From Corynebacterium pseudotuberculosis (GTDB lineage: Bacteria; Actinomycetota; Actinomycetes; Mycobacteriales; Mycobacteriaceae): a stretch of DNA of 64,000 bases. The notes beneath the pieces are model-generated. The model searched no databases. It was not told the DNA's origin and saw only the letters and a program-made list of their open reading frames with translations. The position numbers and the translations under genes were made by a program. The stretch is taken from positions 310,001 through 374,000 of the forward strand of contig NZ_CP021251.1 in NCBI RefSeq assembly GCF_002155265.1. Direction: 5' to 3'. Shown here piece after piece: positions 9,975 to 19,074 of this stretch (positions within the stretch are counted from its first letter, which is position 1; each line of letters starts with the position of its first letter).

Positions 9975-10994
9975 ATGAGCAACGGTGCCGAAGGATTAAG
10001 CACGTCCACCGGTACGCGAGTTGACCTCGGTAACCCCGCCCTCAACGAGGATATTTCCGCCGGCATGACTCGTGTCGAGGAACTACTCCAAAAGGAGCTC
10101 TGCGTCGGCGAAGACTTTATCGTGGAGAAGGTCAAGCACCTCGCGAACGCCGGTGGAAAACGTTTCCGGCCCATGTTCGCCCTTTTGGCATCTCAATACG
10201 GGGATCATCCCGTGTCTGAGGACGTGATCAAAGCTGCCGTAGTCGTTGAAATGACGCACTTGGCCACCCTCTACCACGATGACGTGATGGATGAAGCTGC
10301 TAAACGACGCGGCGTGGAAAGCGCCAACGCGCGTTGGAACAATTCCGTAGCCATTCTGGCCGGCGATATTCTACTGGCCCACGTCTCTCGACTCATGGCT
10401 GATTTGGGCACTGATACGGTACGTCACTTCTCCGAAACCTTCGGCGATTTGGTTACTGGCCAAATGCGAGAAACCATCGGTGTGGGGGAAGGCGACCCGA
10501 TCGAGCATTATATGGCTGTGATCCGGGAAAAGACGGGGGTGCTGATCGCTTCCGCTGGCTACCTAGGCGCGCTGCATTCCGGGGCGACTGCCGATCATAT
10601 TGAGGCACTCCGGGCATACGGTGCAGCAATCGGTATGGTCTTCCAAATAGTCGACGACATCATAGATATTTTCTCGGATTCTGAAGACTCGGGTAAGACC
10701 CCGGGGACCGATCTGCGTGAGGGCGTGTTCACGCTTCCGGTTCTTTATGCACTGCGTGAGCAGACACCAATAGGCGAGGAGCTTCGTGCAACGCTTACAG
10801 GGCCAGTGACGGATGACACGACCGTTGCTCGGGTGCTTGACTTGCTGACCCAGTCCACGGGGCGAGACCGGGCGCTTGCAGATGTTCACCACTACCTCAA
10901 CGAGGCAGAGGCTCAGCTGGAGCTTTTGCCCCAGAATGCAACAACAGAAGCACTGCGCAACCTTGCTCGTTTTACCGTGCAGCGCGTGGGGTAA
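9975..10994 (+). CDS. Long-chain polyprenyl diphosphate synthase
   Basis: This trans-prenyltransferase builds the side chain of menaquinone from isopentenyl diphosphate. The first aspartate-rich motif is D-D-V-M-D near residue 101, followed by the expected R-R; the second is D-D-I-I-D near 217, and G-G-K-R-F-R-P-M lies near 58. The 339 residues are typical. It is divergent from the MenJ-like gene, with 154 bases between them. Corynebacteria usually make MK-8(H2) and MK-9(H2), so octa- or nonaprenyl product is likely, but chain length cannot be read safely here. It corresponds to the ispB/grcC1 position in related genomes. Confidence 0.9.
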   Translation: MSNGAEGLSTSTGTRVDLGNPALNEDISAGMTRVEELLQKELCVGEDFIVEKVKHLANAGGKRFRPMFALLASQYGDHPVSEDVIKAAVVVEMTHLATLYHDDVMDEAAKRRGVESANARWNNSVAILAGDILLAHVSRLMADLGTDTVRHFSETFGDLVTGQMRETIGVGEGDPIEHYMAVIREKTGVLIASAGYLGALHSGATADHIEALRAYGAAIGMVFQIVDDIIDIFSDSEDSGKTPGTDLREGVFTLPVLYALREQTPIGEELRATLTGPVTDDTTVARVLDLLTQSTGRDRALADVHHYLNEAEAQLELLPQNATTEALRNLARFTVQRVG

Positions 10995-11021
10995 AGGGCA
11001 GGTCAGGGTAGTGATTTGCCT

Positions 11022-11051
11022 TTGCCTACTAGATTCGTAGTACAGTATGTA
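11022..11051 (+). promoter_or_regulatory. Candidate tRNA-Tyr promoter
   Basis: TTGCCT at 11022-11027 and TATGTA at 11046-11051 are separated by 18 bases and lie about 23 bases before the tRNA. The match is moderate. Confidence 0.4.
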
Positions 11052-11073
11052 GCGCACCATGAACATGGAGCAC

Positions 11074-11158
11074 GCCAGGTTGCCCGAGCGGCCAAAGGGA
11101 GCGGACTGTAAATCCGTCGGCATTGCCTACAGAAGTTCGAATCTTCTACCTGGCACCA
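11074..11158 (+). tRNA. tRNA-Tyr (GTA)
   Basis: A class II tRNA with a long variable arm folds from the acceptor pair GCCAGGT / ACCTGGC. The anticodon loop holds GTA within GGACTGTAAATCC, and the T arm is AGAAGTTCGAATCTTCT. The discriminator is A and CCA is encoded. Confidence 0.96.
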
Positions 11159-11161
11159 ACT

Positions 11162-11192
11162 AAGCCCCAGCAGTAAAATGCTGGGGCTTTTT
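11162..11192 (+). terminator. Terminator after tRNA-Tyr
   Basis: An 11-base-pair stem, AAGCCCCAGCA (11162-11172) with TGCTGGGGCTT (11179-11189), runs into a T tract. Confidence 0.9.
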
Positions 11193-11460
11193 GGCGTCTT
11201 TAGCCTTACTTGGGGTGGGGCGTTGTGGCGTGCAAGGGTGCCATGGGGGGCTGGGTGATTTGGCAGCGAAGGGGGGTGCGGTCGAAGGTCCTTCTTGGAG
11301 GATTTCTTTAAAAGGAAGACTGTACGTGTTTTAGATGTGTGTTTTCGGCTCTTAAAAGTGTCATGAACTGGTGATTTGTATTAATGGCTATGATCGGGTT
11401 AATCTTTGTGAGGCTTCAACGGAGCGGCCCAGAGAAATCTGGTTCACAACAAGAGGCTGC

Positions 11461-11533
11461 GCCCCCTTAGCTCAGTCGGCAGAGCGTTTCCATGGTAAGG
11501 AAAAGGTCGACAGTTCGATTCTGTCAGGGGGCT
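11461..11533 (+). tRNA. tRNA-Thr (GGT)
   Basis: The acceptor GCCCCCT / AGGGGGC, D arm GCTCAGTCGGCAGAGC, anticodon stem TTTCC / GGAAA with GGT in the loop, and T arm GACAGTTCGATTCTGTC all fold. The discriminator is T and CCA is not encoded. Confidence 0.95.
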
Positions 11534-11571
11534 CTGTTCTTTTATCTGGCATTGTTCAGGTGGGAGATTGG

Positions 11572-11643
11572 GGCGGTGTAGCTCAGTGGTAGAGCAAGCG
11601 ACTCATAATCGCTGTGTCGCGAGTTCAATTCTCGCCATCGCTA
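11572..11643 (+). tRNA. tRNA-Met (CAT), elongator type
   Basis: The acceptor GGCGGTG / CATCGCT pairs with two G-U wobbles. The anticodon stem AGCGA / TCGCT encloses CAT, and the T arm is GCGAGTTCAATTCTCGC. It lacks the initiator-type three G-C pairs in the anticodon stem, so it is read as elongator Met. CCA is not encoded. Confidence 0.92.
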
Positions 11644-11770
11644 CTAGGGAATATGCTGAATGGCTATGCACTGGGATGCTTTCCGGTGCTTTTTCCATAG
11701 GAATTCCCTTTTGTTGGGTGGTCTAGTAAGGTTGCCCATGTTGCTTTCGAGTGATCGAAAACAACCGCCT

Positions 11771-11843
<73 letters not shown>

Positions 11844-11850
11844 CAAAAGA

Positions 11851-11881
11851 AACCGGCAGATGCTAAACATCTGCCGGTTTT
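11851..11881 (+). terminator. Terminator after tRNA-Trp
   Basis: A 12-base-pair stem, AACCGGCAGATG (11851-11862) with CATCTGCCGGTT (11868-11879), is followed by T residues. Confidence 0.9.
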
Positions 11882-11932
11882 GCTGTTAAAGTGTGTGATT
11901 TCTTCGATGTTGAAAGATGTTATTGAGCTTAA

Positions 11933-11961
11933 TTCCTAGCCTTAAAGAAGTCTGATATAGT
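11933..11961 (+). promoter_or_regulatory. Candidate secE-nusG promoter
   Basis: TATAGT at 11956-11961 is a good -10 box; TTCCTA at 11933-11938 stands 17 bases upstream as a weak -35. It implies a leader of about 200 bases before secE. Confidence 0.45.
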
Positions 11962-12168
11962 CGTCACGATAACCGGGGACAGGTAGTATGCCTATCCTCA
12001 AAACGGAGTTCTTTGACCTGAGCTTGTGTTGTGGCTGTGTGGCTTGCTTGCTGCGCTGTTAGCTTTGCAGGCGGGTACCAAGGTACGGTAACGGTAAAAG
12101 ATGCTCTGGAAGCGACGGTGTGTAAGAGCGTCGTACAATCGGCATCGTAGACAACAACGAGGAGAGCT

Positions 12169-12495
12169 GTGACTGAACAACAGCCTGAGAAGGTGGGCGC
12201 TGCATCGCGTCCTACCGGTAAACGCCAGCTCGCTGGTGTGAACACCACCTCCACTTCTTCTTATGAGGCTAAGAAGGTCGCACCTGCGGGAGACAGTGAG
12301 GGCAAGAAGAACAACAAGGTTGTTGCCTTTGTGCCTGAAGTTGCCTCGGAGATGAAGAAGGTCATTTGGCCTACTGCTAAGCAGATGATCAACTACACAC
12401 TTATCGTCTTCGCATTCCTTATTCTCATGACTGCACTTGTTGCAGGCGTAGATTTTGTTGCGGGGCTGGGAGTTGAGAAGGTCCTTACCCGCTAG
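12169..12495 (+). CDS. secE: Preprotein translocase subunit SecE
   Basis: SecE is the small essential clamp of the SecYEG channel. The 108-residue protein has a polar N-terminal extension of about 55 residues, the conserved amphipathic segment E-M-K-K-V-I-W-P-T near residue 62, and one C-terminal membrane helix (TLIVFAFLILMTALVAG). Translation starts at GTG 12169. nusG follows, and the single-helix form with an extended N-terminus is usual for actinobacteria. Confidence 0.95.
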   Translation: MTEQQPEKVGAASRPTGKRQLAGVNTTSTSSYEAKKVAPAGDSEGKKNNKVVAFVPEVASEMKKVIWPTAKQMINYTLIVFAFLILMTALVAGVDFVAGLGVEKVLTR

Positions 12496-12520
12496 GTAGG
12501 ATGAGCGTAAAGCTAAAAAC

Positions 12521-12550
12521 ATCCCGTCGGATCCCCTGGATCGGCGGGAT
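12521..12550 (+). other. Hairpin between secE and nusG
   Basis: ATCCCGTCGGATCC pairs imperfectly with GGATCGGCGGGAT around a short loop, ending 63 bases before nusG. It has no T tract, so it may be a processing or attenuation stem and not a full terminator. Confidence 0.5.
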
Positions 12551-12613
12551 AATTTATTGCACGTCTCGGGGTACCATGAATTCCGAACGTCAACACTTCA
12601 GGAGAAAAGACAC

Positions 12614-13444
12614 ATGAGCGACGAGAACAATAGCGGTTCATTTGCCGAGGCTTTTGATGACGCCGTAGAGGCGACCATCGCCGCGGAGACGGAAGCAGCA
12701 GAGGCTGGGGTCGAGTTGGATGAGGCAGTCGAGCAGCCTGTCCAGGAAGTAGACGCGGAGGCAGCACTTGCCGGAGCTGTTGAAGATGGCGATGCCGAAT
12801 ATAAGGCGCGTCTGCGTAAGTACACGCGTGAGCTGAAGAAGTTGCCGGGTTCTTGGTATATCATCCAGTGCTATTCCGGCTATGAGAACAAAGTGAAGAC
12901 CAACCTGGACATGCGTGCGCAGACTCTTGAGGTTGAGGATTCTATCTTTGACGTTGTGGTCCCGATCGAGCAGGCTGTTGAGCTTCGCGACGGCAAACGT
13001 AAGCTGGTTAAGCGCAAGCTTCTTCCTGGCTATGTCCTTGTTCGTATGGATATTAATGACCGCTCTTGGTCGGTTGTTCGCGATACCCCTGGTGTGACCA
13101 GCTTTGTGGGTAACGAGGGCAACGCAACCCCGGTGAAGCATCGCGATGTGGCTAAGTTCCTCATGCCGCAGGAATCTGTGGCTGGTGACGGCGGCGAGAG
13201 CAATGCTGTTAACGCTGAGGGCGAGAAGGTCGTGGCTATGCCGGGCGCATCCAGCAAGCCTAAGGTTGAGGTTGATTTCCAGGTTGGCGAGGCCGTTACG
13301 ATTCTTTCCGGCGCGCTTGCTTCAGTTTCCGCCACGATCTCTGCTATTGACACCGAGAACAATAAGCTGCAGGCACTGGTGTCTATCTTTGGCCGTGAAA
13401 CTCCGGTTGAGCTCAACTTTGATCAGGTGGAAAAAGTTAGCTAA
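12614..13444 (+). CDS. nusG: Transcription termination/antitermination factor NusG
   Basis: NusG binds RNA polymerase and couples it to Rho or the ribosome. I take the ATG at 12614 (M-S-D-E-N-N) because AGGAGA lies about 11 bases upstream; an in-frame codon at 12557 would add 19 unlikely residues. The 276-residue protein has an acidic Ala/Glu-rich extension of about 65 residues, the NGN domain beginning at W-Y-I-I-Q-C-Y-S-G-Y-E-N-K-V, a variable Gly/Ala-rich linker and a C-terminal KOW domain (VGEAVTILSG onward). The acidic extension is common in actinobacteria. Confidence 0.94.
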   Translation: MSDENNSGSFAEAFDDAVEATIAAETEAAEAGVELDEAVEQPVQEVDAEAALAGAVEDGDAEYKARLRKYTRELKKLPGSWYIIQCYSGYENKVKTNLDMRAQTLEVEDSIFDVVVPIEQAVELRDGKRKLVKRKLLPGYVLVRMDINDRSWSVVRDTPGVTSFVGNEGNATPVKHRDVAKFLMPQESVAGDGGESNAVNAEGEKVVAMPGASSKPKVEVDFQVGEAVTILSGALASVSATISAIDTENNKLQALVSIFGRETPVELNFDQVEKVS

Positions 13445-13513
13445 TGAGTTTGGCTCTTGTCAGATAGGATGAGGGCCAACGCGCCCAGGTGGCGCTCGAA
13501 CTTTTCTCCCTTT

Positions 13514-13555
13514 CCCCGCTATTTTGCCGTTATGTTTTGGCAGGTAGCGGGGTTT
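13514..13555 (+). terminator. Terminator after nusG
   Basis: CCCCGCTA (13514-13521) pairs with TAGCGGGG (13545-13552), with an inner TGCC/GGCA stem, followed by TTT. The 295-base gap between nusG and rplK otherwise holds only the rplK leader. Confidence 0.65.
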
Positions 13556-13739
13556 GCTGTAGCATGGTAAAACGCGTGTTTTTGCGCAAAGAAACGTACA
13601 TTCCCGGTGGCCGGGTTACGGGCTGAGCAGCAACTATAGTGTTGTTGCGGAGGCTTGGGGCTCGGCATCCGGACGGCAGTAGTGGTTCCTATAACCATCG
13701 AATTGCCACTACTACTGTTAACAAGGAAGCAGGTAAACG

Positions 13740-14171
13740 ATGGCTCCGAAGAAGAAGGTCACCGGCCTTATTAAGCTGCAGATCCAGGCTGGCCAGGCTA
13801 ACCCGGCTCCGCCAGTTGGTCCGGCTCTTGGTGCTCATGGCGTGAACATCATGGAGTTCTGCAAGGCTTACAATGCTGCAACGGAGAACCAGCGCGGCAG
13901 CGTTGTTCCTGTTGAGATCACCGTTTATGAAGATCGCTCTTTCGAGTTCAAGCTGAAGACCCCGCCAGCAGCTAAGTTGCTGCTCAAGGCTGCTGGTCTG
14001 CAGAAGGGCTCCGGCGTCCCGCACACCCAGAAGGTGGGCAAGGTCACCATGGAGCAGGTCCGCGAGATCGCTCAGACCAAGCTGGAAGACCTCAACGCTA
14101 ACGACATCGATAACGCTGCTCGCATCATCGCTGGTACTGCCCGTTCCATGGGCATCGTTGTTGAGGACTAA
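13740..14171 (+). CDS. rplK: 50S ribosomal protein L11
   Basis: L11 forms the GTPase-associated centre with 23S rRNA and is needed for RelA activation and thiostrepton binding. The 143 residues start with the proline-rich N-terminal domain ([16 protein letters not shown]) and continue into the rRNA-binding C-terminal domain. Start ATG 13740 follows AAGGAAG. rplA lies 78 bases downstream. Confidence 0.97.
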   Translation: MAPKKKVTGLIKLQIQAGQANPAPPVGPALGAHGVNIMEFCKAYNAATENQRGSVVPVEITVYEDRSFEFKLKTPPAAKLLLKAAGLQKGSGVPHTQKVGKVTMEQVREIAQTKLEDLNANDIDNAARIIAGTARSMGIVVED

Positions 14172-14249
14172 TTCCTCAGTTATTCCGTGGTAGGGCCGGC
14201 TCCGGCCCGCATACCACACATCCTCATCTAGAAATTCAAAGGATTTACA

Positions 14250-14960
14250 ATGGGCAACAAAAAATCTAAGGCATACCGCGCCGCCGCTGAGAAGATCGAC
14301 AAGGGTCGTCTCTACACCCCGCTGAAGGCTGCTGAGCTGGTCAAGGAGACTTCCTCCAAGAACTACGACGCAACCATCGACGTTGCTATCCGTCTCGGCG
14401 TTGATCCTCGCAAGGCTGATCAGCTGGTTCGCGGCACCGTTTCCCTTCCTAACGGAACCGGTAAGACTGTTCGTGTTGCTGTTTTCGCTGAGGGCGAGAA
14501 GGCTACCGAGGCTGAGGCAGCAGGCGCAGACATCGTGGGTACCACCGAGCTGATCGAGCAGATCACCGCTGGCACCATCAACTTCGATGTTGCGATCGCA
14601 ACCCCAGACCAGATGGCTAAAGTAGGACGCGTTGCTCGCGTTCTCGGCCCCCGTGGTCTGATGCCTAACCCTAAGACCGGTACCGTTACCACTGACGTTG
14701 CCAAGGCAATCGCCGATGTCAAGGGCGGAAAGATCTCCTTCCGTGTGGATAAGGCTGCTAACCTGCACGCTGTTATTGGTAAGGCTTCCTTTGACGCTAA
14801 AGCTCTCGCTGAGAACTATGGCGCACTGCTCGATGAGATCAACCGCATCAAGCCTTCCTCTTCTAAGGGCATTTACGTTAAGAAGGTCACCCTTGCATCG
14901 ACCTCCGGCCCTGGTGTTCCTGTTGACACCTCCATCCAGAAGAACTACACCGCTGAGTAA
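14250..14960 (+). CDS. rplA: 50S ribosomal protein L1
   Basis: L1 forms the mobile stalk at the ribosomal E site and often represses its own operon. The 236 residues are full length and include the L1 signature region around [16 protein letters not shown]. The ATG at 14250 follows AAAGGA. A strong terminator follows. Confidence 0.97.
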   Translation: MGNKKSKAYRAAAEKIDKGRLYTPLKAAELVKETSSKNYDATIDVAIRLGVDPRKADQLVRGTVSLPNGTGKTVRVAVFAEGEKATEAEAAGADIVGTTELIEQITAGTINFDVAIATPDQMAKVGRVARVLGPRGLMPNPKTGTVTTDVAKAIADVKGGKISFRVDKAANLHAVIGKASFDAKALAENYGALLDEINRIKPSSSKGIYVKKVTLASTSGPGVPVDTSIQKNYTAE

Positions 14961-14990
14961 AATCTCGTAGTGTAGGTGCTTTAAGCACGG

Positions 14991-15031
14991 AATACCTCCT
15001 ACCCCCACACAACGGGTAGGAGGTATTTTTT
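14991..15031 (+). terminator. Terminator of rplK-rplA
   Basis: AATACCTCCTACCC (14991-15004) pairs with GGGTAGGAGGTATT (15014-15027) and runs into T6, a textbook intrinsic terminator. Confidence 0.95.
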
Positions 15032-15055
15032 GTGGTTTCTATAGGCGGTTAGGTG

Positions 15056-15061
15056 TATAAC
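15056..15061 (+). promoter_or_regulatory. -10 box of the first aminopeptidase C gene
   Basis: TATAAC stands seven bases before the ATG with no ribosome-binding site between, again suggesting leaderless translation. It lies just past the rplA terminator. Confidence 0.5.
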
Positions 15062-15068
15062 CGTCACC

Positions 15069-16406
15069 ATGAATTCCTTTGTCCCGCTTAACCAAGAAAC
15101 CCTTGCGCATTTGCGCTCGCAGCTGCTTGATGATCTCGCTGCTACCCGAGCTCGCAATGCGGTTACCTCCGTGGGGATTGATGACGCCGCACTTAATAGA
15201 GAGGCTGTGGTCAAGCTCGATCACACTGTAGAACACAAGCTTGACTCACTGGCGGTGACCGACCAAAAGCGCTCGGGACGGTGCTGGTTATTTGCTGCAT
15301 TGAATGTGCATCGCCATGCAATAGCAAAAAAGCTTAATCTGGAAAATTTTAATTTTTCGTACTCGTATGTGCAGTACTTTGACAAGTTGGAACGCTCTCG
15401 GTTCTTTTTAACGGAAATACGAGCACGAAGAGACCAGGATATTGATCACAGGGTGATTGCACAGCTGCTACGTTTCGCGGCTGAGGATGGGGGATGGTAC
15501 GGCTATGTTGGAAATCTGGTGCATAAATATGGTGTGGTTCCGGATTATGCCATGCCAGAAGTCGAGTCTGCGGGAAATACCAGGGAACTGAATCGGGCAT
15601 TGTCACATGTCTTGCGTCGCGGGGCATGCCGAATACGGGATGCCGAGAGTGACACGGAAGCTGACGCCATCGTGGATGCCACGCTTAGGGATGCTCAGCG
15701 TGTGATCACTGTGCATTTGGGGGCGCCGCCGACTGAGTTTATGTGGCAATACCGCACTAAAGACGACACTTTTGTCAGGGAAGGTATGTTTACGCCACGT
15801 GAGTTTGCAGAAAAGTATTTGCCAGATTTTAACAACACGGTAGTGCTTGCTGAGGACCCGCGGAGTGACAAGCCAAAGAACACCCGTTTCCTGGTGGAAT
15901 TGTGCACCAACGTTGTTGGCGCACAAGAGCATAACTACGTCAATATGGATATGAGCGTGCTTAAAGATGCCGTGGCCGCAAGCATTGAAGCGGGGGAGCC
16001 TGTGTGGTTTGCATGTGACGTGAATCGGCAGTTTAACCGCAAACTAGGAGTATGGGATCCCTCGATCCTTGACCTGGCCGGAGTGTATGGCGTGGCGCTC
16101 GATTCTACAAAAGAGGAGCGTTTCATTTCTGGAGAATCTCAGCCGACTCATGCGATGGTACTCAGTGGCTTTGACCGTAATAGTGACGGTTCCATACGTG
16201 CTTGGCGGGTGGAAAATTCCTGGGGTTCCCAACTGAATGACCAAAAAACAGAGCTCGTGGGCGCAGGCTACGCCACCATGTCGGACGAGTGGTTTGAGGA
16301 TAACGTTTTCTATGTTGCTATAAAACGTGATTTTGTTCCGGAGAAACTACATAAAGTTTTGGACACGGAGCCTGTCCGACTTCCGGCTTATGACCTGATG
16401 TTTTAG
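15069..16406 (+). CDS. C1-family aminopeptidase C (bleomycin-hydrolase type), copy 1
   Basis: This 445-residue protein is a papain-fold cysteine aminopeptidase of the PepC/bleomycin hydrolase family, acting on peptides in the cytoplasm, usually as a hexamer. The catalytic Cys is in S-G-R-C-W-L-F-A (residue 72), with D-Q-K just upstream. The His lies in T-H-A-M-V-L-S-G near 359 and the Asn in R-V-E-N-S-W-G near 383. All three catalytic residues are present. A second, diverged copy follows after 39 bases on the same strand, so a tandem duplication is likely. Its placement inside a ribosomal gene region looks accidental. Confidence 0.92.
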   Translation: MNSFVPLNQETLAHLRSQLLDDLAATRARNAVTSVGIDDAALNREAVVKLDHTVEHKLDSLAVTDQKRSGRCWLFAALNVHRHAIAKKLNLENFNFSYSYVQYFDKLERSRFFLTEIRARRDQDIDHRVIAQLLRFAAEDGGWYGYVGNLVHKYGVVPDYAMPEVESAGNTRELNRALSHVLRRGACRIRDAESDTEADAIVDATLRDAQRVITVHLGAPPTEFMWQYRTKDDTFVREGMFTPREFAEKYLPDFNNTVVLAEDPRSDKPKNTRFLVELCTNVVGAQEHNYVNMDMSVLKDAVAASIEAGEPVWFACDVNRQFNRKLGVWDPSILDLAGVYGVALDSTKEERFISGESQPTHAMVLSGFDRNSDGSIRAWRVENSWGSQLNDQKTELVGAGYATMSDEWFEDNVFYVAIKRDFVPEKLHKVLDTEPVRLPAYDLMF

Positions 16407-16445
16407 ACACCGATACCGCATAAGGCTTAAGGAACTTAAAGACTC

Positions 16446-17747
16446 ATGACTGAACTAACTATGAACTCGGTGTCTGCGATAAACACCGAATTGCTCAAAG
16501 ACCCGACTCTGCGATTAGCCCGCAATGCCGTTGCAGTGAGCTCAGCTACTAAGGTTGCGCTTAACCGTGAGGCGGTGCGCTCTCTAGACACTTCTGTGTC
16601 CACCAAAGTGGATTCCTGGACCGTAGCTAATCAAAAGAAATCCGGTCGCTGCTGGATCTTCGCGGGGTTGAATTCTTTGCGTGGTGCGATCATGAAGGAA
16701 ACCGCCATCAAAGACTTTGAGTTATCCCAGACATATATCCATTTTTGGGACAAAGTAGAAAAAGCAAACTACTTTCTCTGCGCGATGGATGAGCTGCGGG
16801 ACCGGGATCTGACGGATAGGACCGTAGAAAAGCTATTGCACGACCCGATTGATGATGGTGGTCAGTGGAATATGTTTGTTGCCTTGGTTCAAAAATATGG
16901 TGTGGTTCCGCAATACGCTATGCCCGAGACGTTCTCCAGCAGTAATACCTACGCCATGAACCGAGATTTAGCTTCTGTTTTGCGTCGAGGAGCCCTCCGC
17001 ATAAGAGACGGCGTTCCGGGTGCCCGCGAAGAAGCATTAGAAAGCGCTTTTAAGGTAATTACTACGCATCTTGGTGTCCCCCCTGAGACATTCCAATGGC
17101 AGTACCGCACCAAAGACGATGATTTTGTACGTGAGGGGACATTGACTCCCCTGGACTTTGCACAACGTTATCTTCCTGATGATCTCGGCGATTATGTTTG
17201 TGTGGTCAACGACCCACGTAACGCGTTCGGCGAACTCTATACGGTGGAGTACCTAGGTAATGTTGTCGGGGCACCTCCGGTGACGTACGTCAATGCCCCA
17301 ATAGAGGTATTGCGAGATGCTGTCCGAGATTCGCTTATCGACGCCACCCCGGTGTGGTTTGGCTGCGATACCGAGGTGCAAGCATATTCAGATGCTGGGC
17401 TGTGGGACGCCCACCTGTTTGATTATGAGGGTCTATATGGCGTGAATTTTGATATGTCGAAGACCCAAAGACTCTTGACCGGTGATTCTTTGATGACTCA
17501 CGCGATGGTGTTTACTGGTATGGACCTTGCAGAAGACGGCACAACCGTGAATCGTTGGCGAGTAGAGAACTCTTGGGGAACAGAAAAGGCCGATAAAGGT
17601 TTCTGGACAATGAGTGACTCCTGGTTTGAAGAGTATGTTTTTGAAGTCGCGGTGCCGGCCTCGCGGCTTCCAGAGGAATACCGCCAGGCATTAACTAAGA
17701 CCCCTCACGTGCTCCCGGCGTGGGATCCGATGGGCGCCCTGGCATAA
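16446..17747 (+). CDS. C1-family aminopeptidase C (bleomycin-hydrolase type), copy 2
   Basis: The 433-residue paralogue of the preceding gene has the same catalytic set: Cys in S-G-R-C-W-I-F-A (residue 69), His in T-H-A-M-V-F-T-G and Asn in R-V-E-N-S-W-G. The copies align along their whole length, including Q-W-Q-Y-R-T-K-D-D, but differ at many positions, so the duplication is old. Both appear functional. The C-terminus, which in this family can trim the substrate cleft, reads D-P-M-G-A-L-A here and Y-D-L-M-F in copy 1, so cleft geometry and preference may differ. Confidence 0.92.
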   Translation: MTELTMNSVSAINTELLKDPTLRLARNAVAVSSATKVALNREAVRSLDTSVSTKVDSWTVANQKKSGRCWIFAGLNSLRGAIMKETAIKDFELSQTYIHFWDKVEKANYFLCAMDELRDRDLTDRTVEKLLHDPIDDGGQWNMFVALVQKYGVVPQYAMPETFSSSNTYAMNRDLASVLRRGALRIRDGVPGAREEALESAFKVITTHLGVPPETFQWQYRTKDDDFVREGTLTPLDFAQRYLPDDLGDYVCVVNDPRNAFGELYTVEYLGNVVGAPPVTYVNAPIEVLRDAVRDSLIDATPVWFGCDTEVQAYSDAGLWDAHLFDYEGLYGVNFDMSKTQRLLTGDSLMTHAMVFTGMDLAEDGTTVNRWRVENSWGTEKADKGFWTMSDSWFEEYVFEVAVPASRLPEEYRQALTKTPHVLPAWDPMGALA

Positions 17748-17810
17748 ACAACGAGCTGGTATAAAAATAGCGCTCTGAACAGGGAGAGAGTGATAACGCG
17801 GAATGATGTG

Positions 17811-17849
17811 GGTCTTGAGGCTGTTGAATGGCTTCAAGACCTTATTTAT
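17811..17849 (+). terminator. Terminator after aminopeptidase pair
   Basis: GGTCTTGAGGC (17811-17821) pairs with GCTTCAAGACC (17831-17841) and is followed by a T-rich run. It lies just before the next gene's ribosome-binding site. Confidence 0.8.
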
Positions 17850-17872
17850 TAATCGCAGAAAGGTGCTTCGCC

Positions 17873-18946
17873 ATGACTTCACTTTTTACTTCTGCTCAAG
17901 CGGGAGCTTTAAACCTCCGCAACCGGATCACGATGGCGGCATTAACGAGGCTCCGCGCGGGTGAAGACGGTGTCCCTGGCGCGCTGCACGCTGAATACTA
18001 TGCGCAGAGGGCGTCGGCAGGCTTGATTGTTACGGAGGGAACGTATCCGACACTTCGTGGCCGTGGTTTTAGCGGACAACCGGGCATTGCCAATAGTGCG
18101 CAGCAGGAGGGATGGCGCAAGGTCGCTGAGGCGGTTCATACGGCAGGCGGGAGCGTAGTTATGCAAGTGATGCATGCTGGGCGTATGAGCCATGAGTCGA
18201 TGAATGGCGGCGTGTTGCCCGAGGCCCCCAGCGCAGTTGCCTCGGGAACGCAGATGCGTACTCCTGCTGGAAAAATTGATCTTCCCGTTCCTCATGCCCT
18301 TGAGGCAGAGGAACTTGAACGAGTGAAGCAGGAGTTCGTGGCAGCTAGCCGTCGTGCCGTCGATGCTGGTCTTGATGGCGTGGAACTGCATGGCGCAAAC
18401 GGTTATCTGTTGCACGAATTTTTAAGTCCTTCCTCTAATGTGCGTACGGACGAGTTTGGCGGCACGCCCGAAAACCGGGCCAGGTTTGTGATTCAGGTTG
18501 TTCAAGCAGTAGCTGAGGAAATCGGTGCACACCGGGTAGGCCTGCGTATTTCACCGGAGCACAATATTCAAGGTGTGTTGGAGACTGATCGTGAGGAGAC
18601 CTTGGCCAAGTATCGGGTGCTTCTCAATGAAATCCGCAGCTTAGAACTCGCGTATCTCTCCATACTCCACGCGGATTACCGCAGCGACTTTGTTCATCAG
18701 CTTGCGGAGGCCTTTGGTGGATTTGTGATACTTAATTCCGGATTCAGTACTTATACCGAGTACGCAGAAGCCGTGGGCATCGTTGAGTCGGGATACGCCG
18801 ACGCAGTGGCCGTGGGGCGTGAGCTCATTGCTAATCCTGACCTAGTGCGCAGGTGGCAAGAAGGCATAGAGCTTAATGTCCCTGATCCCGATACCTTTTA
18901 TGTGGGAGGACCTAAAGGCTATACGGATTACTCTTTTGCAGAGTAA
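17873..18946 (+). CDS. Old-yellow-enzyme family NAD(P)H:flavin oxidoreductase
   Basis: The 357-residue FMN-dependent TIM-barrel enzyme matches the alkene (enoate) reductase branch of the old yellow enzymes. Recognisable elements are the N-terminal L-R-N-R-I-T-M-A-A-L-T-R, the substrate-anion pair in G-V-E-L-H-G-A-N-G-Y-L-L-H-E-F with the preceding V-M-H-A-G-R-M-S-H, and the phosphate site near D-A-V-A-V-G-R-E. In many OYEs the anion-binding pair is H-x2-N or H-x2-H; H-G-A-N is seen here. The ATG at 17873 follows GAAAGG; an in-frame codon 45 bases upstream overlaps the terminator and is rejected. Physiological substrate is unknown. Confidence 0.9.
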   Translation: MTSLFTSAQAGALNLRNRITMAALTRLRAGEDGVPGALHAEYYAQRASAGLIVTEGTYPTLRGRGFSGQPGIANSAQQEGWRKVAEAVHTAGGSVVMQVMHAGRMSHESMNGGVLPEAPSAVASGTQMRTPAGKIDLPVPHALEAEELERVKQEFVAASRRAVDAGLDGVELHGANGYLLHEFLSPSSNVRTDEFGGTPENRARFVIQVVQAVAEEIGAHRVGLRISPEHNIQGVLETDREETLAKYRVLLNEIRSLELAYLSILHADYRSDFVHQLAEAFGGFVILNSGFSTYTEYAEAVGIVESGYADAVAVGRELIANPDLVRRWQEGIELNVPDPDTFYVGGPKGYTDYSFAE

Positions 18947-19074
18947 AAGCTGAGCTAAAGACCAGGATGCACGAGGCGGAAAGTCGCGTGAGGCATTTCG
19001 ATTTGCTAAAAGTCACGTTGTGCATTAGCGTTATCGCTCGAAGTTTGAATGAGTCGAATTCGGCTCGTACTCAA

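Noticed and set aside
12557..12613. Upstream start for nusG
   Set aside because: The longer form adds 19 residues through the ribosome-binding site; the ATG at 12614 has AGGAGA at normal distance.
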